Notes under the pieces: model-generated
What the model was told of the DNA's origin: nothing
Database searches by the model: none
What the model saw: only the letters and a program-made list of their open reading frames with translations
Translations under genes and position numbers: made by a program
In this document: positions 12,017 to 23,917 of the stretch, piece after piece
Numbering within the stretch: position 1 is the first letter of the stretch
How the letters are laid out: each line of letters opens with the position of its first letter
Assembly: GCA_964017065.1 (NCBI GenBank)
Contig: OZ024783.1
Span: forward strand, 12,532,313-12,596,312
Direction of reading: 5' to 3'
Source: Haliclona indistincta
Taxonomy: Eukaryota > Porifera > Demospongiae > Haplosclerida > Chalinidae
DNA length: 64,000 bases

Positions 12017-13082
12017 TTAACCCTCTTACCGCGATTAATTGTAAACGTTGCTCCACCCACGTCACGCGATGGCTGTTTTTGAATTGTGACAGCTATCTCG
12101 GTACTGCGCTTTGTCTCTGCTCTGGACGCTTCAGCGCGGAAGCTAGAGGTACGACAATGTTTTATCGACCTGTACTATGTCCTGGGCCACTGTTATTTGT
12201 CCATCAAAGCTTGAGTTGGACCGTCAAAGCTATCTGCTACCATCATGCACTTACGCGAGCAACTATTCTTCGTTTCTTCCCTACACCACGCAGCGTAAGC
12301 TGTACCGGGAACCTTCTGTGTTGTTCAAAACTGGACCTTGGCTATTGTGGAAGACTGTTTGAGCGTGATAACGACATCATCAACGGCTTTCAACTTGTAC
12401 CGGGCGTGTCTAACTCAACCTACCTCACCGCCATTTTTCCTATGATGTTGCTGTAACTTGGAGAGCAGTTTGTGCCCTTCTATTCGCCTCTGCCTGTTTG
12501 CTACAGCTAAGTGAGTGTTGTCCATCATACTAGTCTACTCCAGAGCTTTGTTAGTAAACTTTTAAGCTTTGTATCACCCGTCAAAGCTACTCGTCAGCAA
12601 GTGATGGCGGACGAGTGAGTTGTCACGCTTCTCCTTCGTGTTGCTCTGTGTACACGGCAACTACAGCCTCTTAGGATGTTTAGAACTTGACCATGGTCAT
12701 TGTGAGAGCCTTTTTGTGTGTGTTACTAAGCACAACTGCTGTTGACAGCCTTGTTGGAGCTCATTTTCTGCCTCAACTAGAACAGAAATAATTTCCAGGA
12801 GAACACAGCTTTGTTGCTGCACGCTTTGTATCACCATTTTACACTTCCAACAGCTTAGTAAGTGTTATAAACATCTGGTTTGCCTTGAGCTATCTACCAG
12901 CAAGCTATTGAGATATTTGTGACAACCAGGTGAGTACATTTTTATACCTATTGTGCCAGCTAAGAACACTGCTTTCTCTGTACAGCGTACGTGAGCGACG
13001 TGTGTATCGTCAGGATGCTCAGGCTTGCTATGGACGATTGTAATCTTTAAAAAGGTGAAAATAGAATGTATTTATCTTGTGT

Positions 13083-13122
13083 ATAATGTTTGTTTTGCTT
13101 GTGTGAGCAAAACAAACATTAT
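13083..13122. other. perfect 17-bp hairpin, 6-nt loop
   Basis: ATAATGTTTGTTTTGCT is followed by TGTGTG and then the exact reverse complement. A second small hairpin (AGACACTA...TAGTGTCT) follows at about 13,132-13,156. Function unknown; a recent inverted duplication or a structured RNA are both possible. Confidence 0.6.
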
Positions 13123-13732
13123 ATTTTGCATAGACACTAACATTTTGCTAGTGTCTCTTACATTATAACCAGTAAAGCATGTGTGTCGTGTTGGCTGAAA
13201 AAAGGTCGTGATTGTTGTGTGTATTTTAGCTTGATGGCAGTCATGGCGTGTACATTGTATCTTGATGCTAGTCATGGCAGTAGTTATTGTGTCATACACT
13301 TCAGTTGTACAGTTATATTATGCTCTTGTTATCAGTGTTATTAGCCTCTTCTCATCTATTACAGTGCTGAGAAACTACCTTGCTATTTGCTGATACCTTG
13401 ACGTGTTTTTGCAGTCTGCTCAAGATAAGTTCAAGCTTTCCATTACTATTATGTTGATTGCTGTGATTGATAATAATATTCAAACACACACCACCCTCTT
13501 CTGCCTGAGTAGCAAACTGTCTGTGAAAGGTACAGCACTCGTCTCAACAGCAAAGCTGTGTAGACACTGTAATATTGCAGCAAGAAGCTGTCAGTTATTA
13601 CTGCTTGGTGGGCGTTTGTTTACACAGACTAATGAGTGTTAGAAACCACAATTAACAAGTTAGAAAAGGAGTTTTTGCTGCAACAAAATAAGTTGGCTGG
13701 CGCTAGCGGTAGCTGTTTCGAGGTAACGAAGA

Positions 13733-14745
13733 TGCGCATATATATGTTCCGCGCTTTTTAGGAATTTGCGCTTTCTCGAGAAAGCGCAGCGCTTTCTAGG
13801 AATCCTTACAAAGCGCGGGCTTTCTCGAGAAAGCGCTGCGCTTTCTCCAGAAAGCGCAGTCACAGAAAGCGCAACGGATACTGCGCTTTCTAAGGTTTAG
13901 CTCCTGTTGTTACACCGCTCTTGTCGCTGACACAAAATAGCTCTCAACTACTATAGGCGTTAGAATTTAAGTTGGGATGAGCCTTTGGTCGAGTGTAATG
14001 GCCTGGCAAGGCAGCAACTCGTGCTAGCGCTGGTGCTCTGACGATTTGAGCCTGAGCGAGCACAATGAGCCTGAGCGAGCATGCACGATTATACATGTGC
14101 TGCTCTTTTGTACCTAAGACCGTAACATGCACGCCTGGGTATGCAATGCTACCTGGACTGCTATCTGTTTCTCATCATAGTGTGATACTCTGTCACAATG
14201 CACAGGAAGCTTAAGGCTGACAACACTGATTTCTGCCATGCATCAGTGGACATGACTAGCTGGCACTCAGTATACAGTAGGCAAAGCTCCATGCAGAGCA
14301 AAACAACCCTAACACACTGAAATGTGTGTCGTTGTTGCCTCTCTTCAGAAAGGTCACGATGGACTGTGGGAGCTAGGTAATAGCAGTACTGAGCTAAAGT
14401 GGAACCGTGCATGCTCGCTCAGGCTCAAATCATCAGAGCACCAGCGCTAACATGAGTTGCTGCCATGCTGGGCGATTACACTCGGCCAAAGACTCACCCA
14501 ACTTAAATTCTAACACCTATAGTAGTAGAGAGCTATTTTGTGACGATTCTTGAGCGACAAGAGCCGTGTAACAACAGGGGCTAAACCTTAGAAAGCGCAG
14601 TATCCGTTGCGCTTTCTGTGACTGCGCTTTCTGGAGAAAGCGCAGTGCTTTCTCGAGAAAGCCCGCGCTTTCTAAGGATTCCTAGAAAGCGCTGCGCTTT
14701 CTCGAGAAAGCGCAAATTCCTAAAAAGCGCGGAACATATATATGC
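13733..14745. repeat. foldback with AAAGCGC-rich palindromes
   Basis: Inverted arms of about 350-400 bp (13,733-14,130 against 14,405-14,745). Each arm's outer 170 bp is dense in the word GCGCTTTCT and its complement, which form many small nested palindromes such as CTTTCTCGAGAAAG. The inner parts of the arms share GAGCCTGAGCGAGCA with 23,080-23,095. No open frame makes sense across it. Confidence 0.8.
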
Positions 14746-14809
14746 GCGTCGCGTATACGGGTGGATTTCATTGCGCATAAATATATGCGCGTCGCGGTAA
14801 AAGGGTTAA

Positions 14810-15560
14810 AAACAATGTTCCCATGACGCATGGGAACAATGGTTTATTATTTAATTTTTTTAACCATTATTTTATTATTATTATATTTTTTATGTATTTG
14901 GTAGCTTGTGTACTATTGAAAAAAATATATAATAATAATAAGATAATGGTAAAAAAAATTAAAATAAAAGAATTAAATTAAAAACAATGTTCCCATGACG
15001 CATGGGAACAATGGTTTTTTATTTGATTTTTTTTACCATTATTTTATTATTATAATATAGTTTTTATGCATTTGGTAGCTTGTGTACTATTGAAAAAATA
15101 CATATAATAATAATAAGATAATGGTAAAAAAAATTAATATAAAAAAATTAAATTAAAAACAATGTTCCCATGACGCATGGGAACAATGGTTTTTTATTTA
15201 ATTTTTTTGACCATTATTTTATTATTATTATATTTTTTATGTATGTGGTTGCTTGTGTACTATTGAAAAAATTATATAATAATAATGAAATAATTGTAAT
15301 AAAAATTTAAAAAAAAATTAAATCAAAAACAATGTTCCCATGACGCATGGGAACAATGGTTTTTTATTTAATTTTTTTTACCATTATTTTATTATTATTA
15401 TATTTTTTATGTATTTGGTAGCTTGTGTCCTATTGAAAAAAATATGTAATAATAATAAGATAATGGTAAAAAAAATTAAAATAAAAGAATTAAATTAAAA
15501 ACAATGTTCCCATGACGCATGGGAACAGTGGTTTTTTATTGATTTTTTTTTACCATTATT
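14810..15560 (+). repeat. AT-rich dyad satellite, last forward monomers
   Basis: Four monomers in forward orientation before the orientation switch at about 15,545-15,580. Confidence 0.9.
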
Positions 15561-18500
15561 TTATTATTATTATATATTTTTTTCAATAGTACACAAGCAA
15601 CCACATACATAAAAAATCTAATAATAATAAAATAATGGTAAAGAAAATTAAATAGAAAACCATTGTTCCCATGCATCATGGGAACATTGTTTTTAATATA
15701 ATTTTTTTATTTTAATTTTTTTTACCATTATCTTATTATTATTATATATTTTTTTCAATAGTACACAAGCTACCAAATACATAAAAAATATAATAATAAT
15801 AAAATAATGGTAAAAAAAATTAAATAAAAATCCATTGTTCCAATGCGTCATGGGAACATTGTTTTTAATTTAATTTTTTTATTTAAATTTTTTTTACAAT
15901 TATTTTATTATTATTATATATTTTTTTTGAATAGTACACAAGCAACCACATACATAAAAAATATAATAATAATAAAATAATGGTAAAAAAATAAAATAAA
16001 ATACCATTGTTCCCATGCGTCATGATAACATTGTTTTTAATTTAATTTTTTTATTTTAATTATTTTTACCATTATTTTATTATTATTATATAATTTGTTC
16101 AATAGTACACAAGCAACCACATACATAAAAAATGTAATAATAAAATAATGGTAAAAAAAATTTAAAAAAATACCATTGTTCCCATGCGTCATGGGAACAT
16201 TGTTTTTGATTTAATTTTTTTATTTTAATTTTTTTTACCATTATCTTATTATTATTATATATTTTTTTCAATAGTACACAAGCTACCAAATACATAAAAA
16301 ATATAATAATAATAAAATAATGGTAAAAAAAATTAAATAAAAAACCATTGTTCCCATGCGTCATGGTAACATTGTTTTTATTTTAATTTTTTTATTTTAA
16401 TTTTTTTACCATTATTTTATTATTATATAATTTTTTCAATAGTACACAAGCAACCACATACATAAAAAATATAATAATAATTAAATAATGGTATAAAAAA
16501 TTTAAAAAAAAATCATTGTTCCCATGCGTAATGGGAACATTGTTTTTAATTTAAATTTTTTATTTTAATTTTTTTTACAATTGTCTTATTATTATTATAT
16601 ATTTTTTTCAATAGTACACAAGCTACCAAATACATAAAAAATATAATAATAATAAAATAATGGTAAAAAAAATTAAATAAAATACCATTGTTCCCATGCG
16701 TCATGGTAACATAGTTTTTAATTTAATTTTTTTATTTAAATTTTTTTCACCATTATTTTATTATTATTATATATTTTTTCAATAGTACACAAGCAGCCAC
16801 ATACATAAAAAATATAATAATAATAAAATAATGTTAAAAAAATTAAATAAAAAACCATTTTTCCCATGCGTCATGGGAACATAGCTTTTAATTTAATTCT
16901 GTTTTTTTAATTTTTTTTACCATTATCTTATTATTATTATATATTTATTTCAATAGTACTCAAGCTACCAAATACATAAAAAATATAATAATAATAAAAT
17001 AATGGTAAAAAAATTAAATAAAAAACCATTGTTCCCATGCGTCATGGGAACATTGTTTTTAATTTAATTCTTTTATTTTAATTTTTATTACAATTATTTT
17101 ATTATTATTATATATTTTTTTCAATAGTACACAAGCAACCACATACATAAAAAATGTAATAATAATAATAAAATAATGGTAAAAAAAATTAAATAAAATA
17201 CCATTGTTCCCATGCGTCATGGTAACATTGTTTTTCATTTAATTTTTTTATTTTAATTTTTTTTACCATTATTTTATTATTATTATATAATTTCTCAAAA
17301 GTACACAAGTAACCACATAATTAAAAAATATATAATAATAATAAAATAATGGTAAAAAAATCAAATACAAAACCATTGTTCCCATGCGTCATGGGAACAT
17401 TGTTTTTATTTAATTATTATTATTTTAATTTTTATTACAATTATTTTATTATTATTATATATTTTTTTCAATAGTACACAAGCCACCAAATACATATAAA
17501 ATATAATAATAATAAAATAATGGTGAAAAAAATTAATTAAAAAACCATTGTTCCCATGCGTCATGGGAACATTGTTTTTAATTTAATTTATTTATATTAA
17601 TTTTTATTACAATTATTTTATTATTATTATATATTTTTTTCAATAGTACACAAGCAACCACATACATAAAAAATATAATAATAATAAAATAATGGTAAAA
17701 AGAATTAAATAAAATACCATTGTTTCCATGCGTCATGGTAACATTGTTTTTAATTTAATATTTTTATTTTAAATTTTTTTACCATTATTTTATTATTATT
17801 ATATAATTTTTTCAATAGTACACAAGCAACCACATACATAAAAAAAAAAAATAATAATAATAAAATAATGGTAAAAAAATTTAAAAAAAAACCATTGTTC
17901 CCATGCGTCATGGGAACTTTGTTTTTTATTTAATTTTTTTTTTTTAATTTTTTTTACCATTATTTTATTGTTATTATATAATTTTTTCAAAAGTACACAA
18001 GCAACCACATACATAAAAAATATAATAATAATAAAATAATGGTAAAAAAAATTAAATAAAAAACCATTGTTCCCATGCGTCATGGGAACATTGTTTTTAA
18101 TATATTTTTTTTATTTTAATTTTTTTTACCATTATCTTATTATTATTATATATTTTTTTCAATAGTACACAAGCTACCAAATACATAAAAAATATAATAA
18201 TAATAAAATAATGTTAAAAAAAATTAAATGAAAAAAAATTGTTCCCATGCGTCATGGGAACATTGTTTTTAATTGAATTTTTTTATTTTAATTTTTATTA
18301 CAATTATTTTATTATTATTATGTATTTTTTTCAATAGTACACAAGCAACCACATACATAAAAAATATAATAATAATTAAATAATGGTATAAAAAATTAAA
18401 AAAAAAATCATTGTTCCCATGCGTAATGGGAACATTGTTTTTAATTTAAATTTTTTAGTTTAATTTTTTTTACAATTGTCTTATTATTATTATATATTTT

Positions 18501-21500
18501 TTTCAATAGTACACAAGCTACCAAATACATAAAAAATATAATAATAATAAAATAATGGTAAAAAAAATTAAATAAAATACCATTGTTCCCATGCGTCATG
18601 GTAACATAATTTTTAATTTAATTTTTTTATTTAAATTTTTTTCACCATTACTTTATTATTATTATATAATTTTTTCAATAGTATACAAGCAGCCACATAC
18701 ATAAAAAATATAATAATAATAAAATAATGTTAAAAAAATTAAATAAAAAACCATTTTTCCCATGACGCATGGGAACAATGGTTTTTTATTTAATTTTTTT
18801 TACCATTATCTTATTATTATTATATATTTATTTCAATAGTACTCAAGCTACCAAATACATAAAAAATATAATAATAATAAAATAATGGTAAAAAAATTAA
18901 ATAAAAAACCATTGTTCCCATGCGTCATGGGAACATTGTTTTTAATTTAATTCTTTTATTTTAATTTTTATTACAATTATTTTATTATTATTATATATTT
19001 TTTTCTATAGTACACAAGCAACCACATACATAAAAAATGTAATAATAATAATAAAATAATGGTTAAAAAAATTAAATAAAATACCATTGTTCCCATGCGT
19101 CATGGTAACATTGTTTTTCATTTAATTTTTTTATTTTAATTTTTTTTACCATTATTTTATTATTATTATATAATTTCTCAAAAGTACACAAGTAACCACA
19201 TAATTAAAAAAAATATAATAATAATAAAATAATGGTAAAAAAATCAAATAGAAAACCATTGTTCCCATGCGTCATGGGAACATTGTTTTTATTTAATTAT
19301 TATTATTTTAATTTTTATTACAATTATTTTATTATTATTATATATTTTTTTCATTAGTACACAAGCCACCAAATACATAAAAAATATAATAATAATAAAG
19401 TAATGGTGAAAAAAATTAATTAAAAAACCATTGTTCCCATGCGTCATGGGAACATTGTTTTTAATTTAATTTATTTATATTAATTTTTATTACAATTATT
19501 TTATTATTATTATATATTTTTTTCAATAGTAGACAAGCAACCACATACATAAAAAATATAATAATAATAAAATAATGGTAAAAAGAATTAAATAAAATAC
19601 CATTGTTTCCATGCGTCATGGTAACATTGTTTTTAATTTAATATTTTTATTTTAAATTTTTTTACCATTATTTTATTATTATTATATAATTTTTTCAATA
19701 GTACACAAGCAACCACATACATAAAAAATATAATAATAATAAAATAATGGTAAAAAAATTTTAAAAAAAACCATTGTTCCCATGCGTCATGGGAACTTTG
19801 TTTTTTATTTAATTTTTTTTTTTTAATTTTTTTTACCATTATTTTATTGTTATTATATAATTTTTTCAAAAGTACACAAGCAACAACATACATAAAAAAT
19901 ATAATAATAATAAAATAATGGTAAAAAAAATTAAATAAAAAACCATTGTTCCCATGCGTCATGGGAACATTGTTTTTAATATATTTTTTTTATTTTAATT
20001 TTTTTTACTATTATCTTATTATTATTATATATTTTTTTCAATAGTACACAAGCTACCAAATACATAAAAAATATAATAATAATAAAATAATGGTAAGAAA
20101 AAATTAAATAAAATACCATTGTTCCCATGCGTCAAGGTAACATTGTTTTTAATTTAATTTTTTTATTTTAATTTTTTTTACCATTATTTTATTATTATTA
20201 TATAATTTTTTCAGTAGTACACAAGCAACCACATACATAAAAAATATAATAATAATAAAATAATGGTAAAAAAATTAAATAAAAAACCATTGTTCCCATG
20301 CGTCATGGGAACATTGTTTTTAATTTAATTTTTTTTACCATTATCTTATTATTATTATATATTTTTTTCAATAGCACACAAGCTACCAAACACATAAAAA
20401 ATATAATAATAATTAAATAATGGTAAAATAAAATTAAATAAAAAAAAATTGTTCCCATGCGTCATGGGAACATTGTTTTGAATTTAATTCTTTTATTTTA
20501 ATTTTTTTACAATTATCATATTATTATTATATATTTTTTTCAATTGTACACAAGCTACCAAATACATAAAAAATATAACAATAATAAAATAATGGTAAAA
20601 AAAATTAAAAAAAACCTTTGTTCCCATGCGTCATGGGAACATTGTTTTTAATTTAATTTTTTTATTTTAATTTTTATTACAATTATTTTATCATTATAAT
20701 ATTTTTTTTTCAATAGTACACAAGCAACCACATACATATAAAATATAATAATAATAAAATAATGGTAAAAAAAAATTAAATAAAGTACCATTGTTCCCAT
20801 GCGTCATGGTAACATTGTTTTTAATTTAATTTTTTAATTTTTATTTTTTTTACCATTATTTTATTATTATTATATAATTTTTTCAATAGTACGCAAGCAA
20901 CCACATACATAAAAAATATAATAATAATAAAATAATTGTAAAAAAAATTAAATAAAAAACCATTGTTCCCATGCGTCATGGGAACATTGTTTTTAATATA
21001 ATTTTTTTATTTTAATTTTTTTTACCATTATCTTATTATTATTATATATTTTTTTCAATAGTACACAAGATACCAAATACATAAAAAATATAATAATAAT
21101 AAAATAATGGTAAAAAAAATTAAATGAAAAAAAATTGTTCCCATGCGTCATGGGAACATTGTTTTTAATTGAATTTTTTTATTTTAATTTTTATTACAAT
21201 TATTTTATTATTATTATGTATTTTTTTCAATAGTACACAAGCAACCACATACATAAAAAATATAATAATAATAAAATAATGGTAAAAAAAATTAAATAAA
21301 ATACCATTGTTCCCATGCGTCGTGGGAACATTGATTTTAATTTAATTTTTTTATTTTAAGTTTTTTTACCATTATTTTATTATTATTATCTATTTTTTTC
21401 AATAGTCCACAAGCAACCACATACATAAAAAATATAATAATAATAAAATAATGTTAAAAAAAATTAAACAAAAAACCATTGTTCCCATGCGTCATGGCAA

Positions 21501-22710
21501 CATTGTTTTTAATTTAATTTTTTTATTTTAATTTTTTTTACCATTATTTTATTATTATTATATATTTTTTCAATAGTACACAAGGAACCACATACATAAA
21601 AAATATAATAATAATAAAATAATGTTAAAAAAAATTAAACAAAAAACCATTGTTCCCATCCGTCATGGGAACATTGTTTTTAATTTAATTTTTTTATTTT
21701 AATTTTTTTACCATTATTTTATTATTATTATATAATTTTTTCAATAGTACCCAAGGAACAACATACATAAAAAATATAATAATAATAAAATAATGTTAAA
21801 AAAAATTAAACAAAAAACCATTGTTCCCATGCGTCATGGGAACATTGTTTTTAATTAAATTTTTTTATTTTAATTTTTTTTAAATATTATTTTATTATTA
21901 TTATATTTTTTTTCAATAGTACACCAGCAACCACATACATAAAAAATATAATAATAATAAAATAATGGTAAAAAAATTAAATAAAATACCATTGTTCCCA
22001 TGAGTCGTGGGAACATTGATTTTAATTTAATTTTTTTATTTCAATTTTTTTTACCATTATTTTATTATTATTTTTTTCAATAGTCCACAAGCAACCACCT
22101 ACATAAAAAATATAATAATAATGAAATAATGGTAAAAAAAATTAAACGAAAAACCATTGTTCCCATGCGTCATGGGAACATTGTTTTTAATTTAATTTTT
22201 TATTTTAATTTTTTTTACCATTATTTTATTATTATTATATATTTTTTTCAATAGTTGACACAGAACCACATACATAAAAAATATAATAATAATAAAATAA
22301 TGGTGAATAAAATACCCTTGTTCCCATCCGTCATGGGAACATTGTTTTTAATTTAATTTTTTTATTTTAATTTTTTTACCATTATTTTATTATTATTATA
22401 TAATTTTTTCAATAGTACCCAAGGAACAACATACATAAAAAATATAATAATAATAAAATAATGGTTAAAAAAATTAAGTAAAAAAAATTAAATAAAAAAC
22501 ATTGTTCCCATCACGCCTGGGAACAATGTGTTTTTATTCATTTTTTAAACCATTATTATTATATTTTTTATGTATGTGGTTCCTTGTGTATTGCTGAAAA
22601 AAATATATAATAATAATAAAATTATAGTAAAAAAAATTAAATAAAAAAAATTAAATAAAAAACTTTGTTCCCAGGCGTCATGGGAACAATGTTTATTATT
22701 TAGTTTTTTT
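15561..22710 (-). repeat. AT-rich dyad satellite array, reverse orientation
   Basis: About 41 monomers of the same family read on the opposite strand. The asymmetric spacer now appears as CAATAGTACACAAGCAACC and the short palindrome as CATGCGTCATGG. The last 250 bp are degenerate and mixed in orientation. Several frames over 90 codons on the minus strand here are satellite read-through. Confidence 0.95.
16480..20250 (-). repeat. tandem duplication of an 11-monomer block (~1.88 kb)
   Basis: Rare monomer variants recur in the same order at a fixed offset. The GCGTAATGGG variant is at 16,526 and 18,421, TTTCTCAAAAG at 17,291 and 19,174, and GGGAACTTTG at 17,912 and 19,791. Offsets are 1.879-1.895 kb, about eleven monomers. 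This is a recent block duplication, the beginning of a higher-order repeat. Confidence 0.8.
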
Positions 22711-23175
22711 ACCATTATTATGCCCAGGTGTGGGCGGAGCCACGTGGCATGCAGTAGTCTGTTCGTTTGTGAGTGTGTATGTTCGCAATGCGTATCTCAG
22801 CAACCGCTTGCTACTAAGCGCTGAAATTAGCAACACAGGTAGATCTCAGTAGTTTATGAAAAACAAATTTGGCAGAATTGCAATTTAAGGCTTTTTTTTC
22901 GAGTTATGGCGTGATTTGCTCGCCTGGACTGCCGTTGCTCGCGTTCTGGCTTCCTTCAGAGACAGTACTGTCCACAGCTGGCTACATCGCGCTTGATATA
23001 TGACAGTGCTGCTCATATGACTCCATAAACAGCAATGAAACTTGCAAGCGAAAGCGTCTTCAGACTCATCTTGCTCGTCGAGTGAGCCTGAGCGAGCAAG
23101 CGTTATGCAGGTCAGTCTTCAGTAAACAGCTTGTATTTTTAATACTACAGCTTGTACAATGCATTTTAGCTACAT
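22711..23175. other. non-satellite sequence, no gene recognised
   Basis: Sequence of ordinary composition between the satellite and a minisatellite. I see no convincing frame, TIR or RNA gene. It contains GAGCCTGAGCGAGCA, also present in the foldback at 14,040-14,420. Confidence 0.6.
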
Positions 23176-23582
23176 GTACTCTATGCTGCTACAATCCATG
23201 GTTCTGCTGCTTGCATGCAACCATAGTTCTGCTGCTTGCATGCTTCCATGGTTCTGCTTCTTAGATGCTTCAGTTCTGCTGCTTGCATGCTTCAGTTCTG
23301 CTGCTTGCATGCTTCAGTTCTGCTGCTTGGATGCTTCAGTTCTGCTGCTTGCATGCTTCAGTTCTACTGCTTGCATGCTTCAGTTCTGCTGCTTGCATGC
23401 TTCAGTTCTGCTGCTTGCATGCTTTCATGGTTCTGCTGCTTCCATGCTTCTATATATAGTTCTGCTGCTTCCATGCTACAATGGTTCTGATGCTTGCATG
23501 CTACCGTGGTTCTGCTGCTTGCATGCTACCGTGGTTCTGCTGCTTGCATGCTTCCATAGTTCTGCTGCTTGCATGCTAGCAT
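23176..23582. repeat. 24-bp minisatellite (TTCTGCTGCTTGCATGCTTC)
   Basis: About 15 imperfect repeats containing TTCTGCTGCTTGCATGCTTC, some with an added CATGG. The same repeat family occurs independently at 42,145-42,545. Frames of 64-141 codons rich in Cys/Leu/Ala across it are repeat artefacts present in all three frames. Confidence 0.93.
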
Positions 23583-23917
23583 GAGAACAATATTTTATTA
23601 TTTTTTTTTTCATTGTATAATATTGAAAATTATATAATAATAAAATAATGGTAAAAAATTTAACAAAAAAATGAAATAAAAAACATTGTTCCCATTGTTT
23701 ATAGGCGACATGGGAACAATGTTTTTTATTACATTTTTTTTTACTTTTTTTACCATTATTTTATTATTATTATATATTTTTTCACTGTATTATTGAAAAA
23801 AATAATAATAATGGTAAAAAAAATTAAACAAAATGGTATGTGGTTCTTTTTTTATAGGCGTCATGAGAATAATGTTTTTTTTTTAATTTTTTTTGTTTAA
23901 TTTTTTTAAAATTATTT
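23583..23917. repeat. degenerate AT satellite
   Basis: Diverged relatives of the 172-bp family with altered spacers (TATAGGCGACATGGGAAC). This is the left flank of the DUF7869-like transposon. Confidence 0.8.

Larger units (their letters stand above)
12021..14805. mobile_element. TTAA-type element of 2.8 kb, no recognised transposase
   Basis: Perfect TTAA on both sides (12,017-12,020 and 14,806-14,809). The ends are CCCTCTTACCGCGA and TCGCGGTAAAAGGG, a 14-base inverted repeat with one mismatch. It is inserted at the same monomer position as the 8320-8917 element. The inside is non-repetitive for the first 1.7 kb. The longest frame there (12,079-12,456, 125 codons) resembles no family I know and is probably not coding. 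The right half is a large foldback (13,733-14,745). It looks like a non-autonomous piggyBac-type element that carries other DNA. Confidence 0.8.

Noticed and set aside
12079..12456. Protein-coding gene of 125 codons in the 2.8-kb TTAA element
   Set aside because: No recognisable domain, no plausible promoter or splice partners, and an overlapping frame is also open.
9477..19962. Frames of 60-109 codons in the satellite (for example 9477-9743, 16,086-16,364, 17,799-18,083, 19,633-19,962)
   Set aside because: They repeat the satellite monomer and exist only because AT repeats lack some stops; the same peptide appears at every monomer.
261..22710. CRISPR-like pattern of short palindromes at regular spacing
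   Set aside because: The 'spacers' are the same AT-rich sequence every time and the genome is eukaryotic; it is a tandem satellite.
261..22710. Alpha-satellite or CENP-B-box relationship
   Set aside because: The monomer length is similar but the sequence is not, and no CENP-B-box-like motif was found.
23082..23584. Cysteine-rich frames (MLPWFCC-type), also at 42,017-42,578
   Set aside because: They are readings of a 24-bp minisatellite, open in several frames on both strands.
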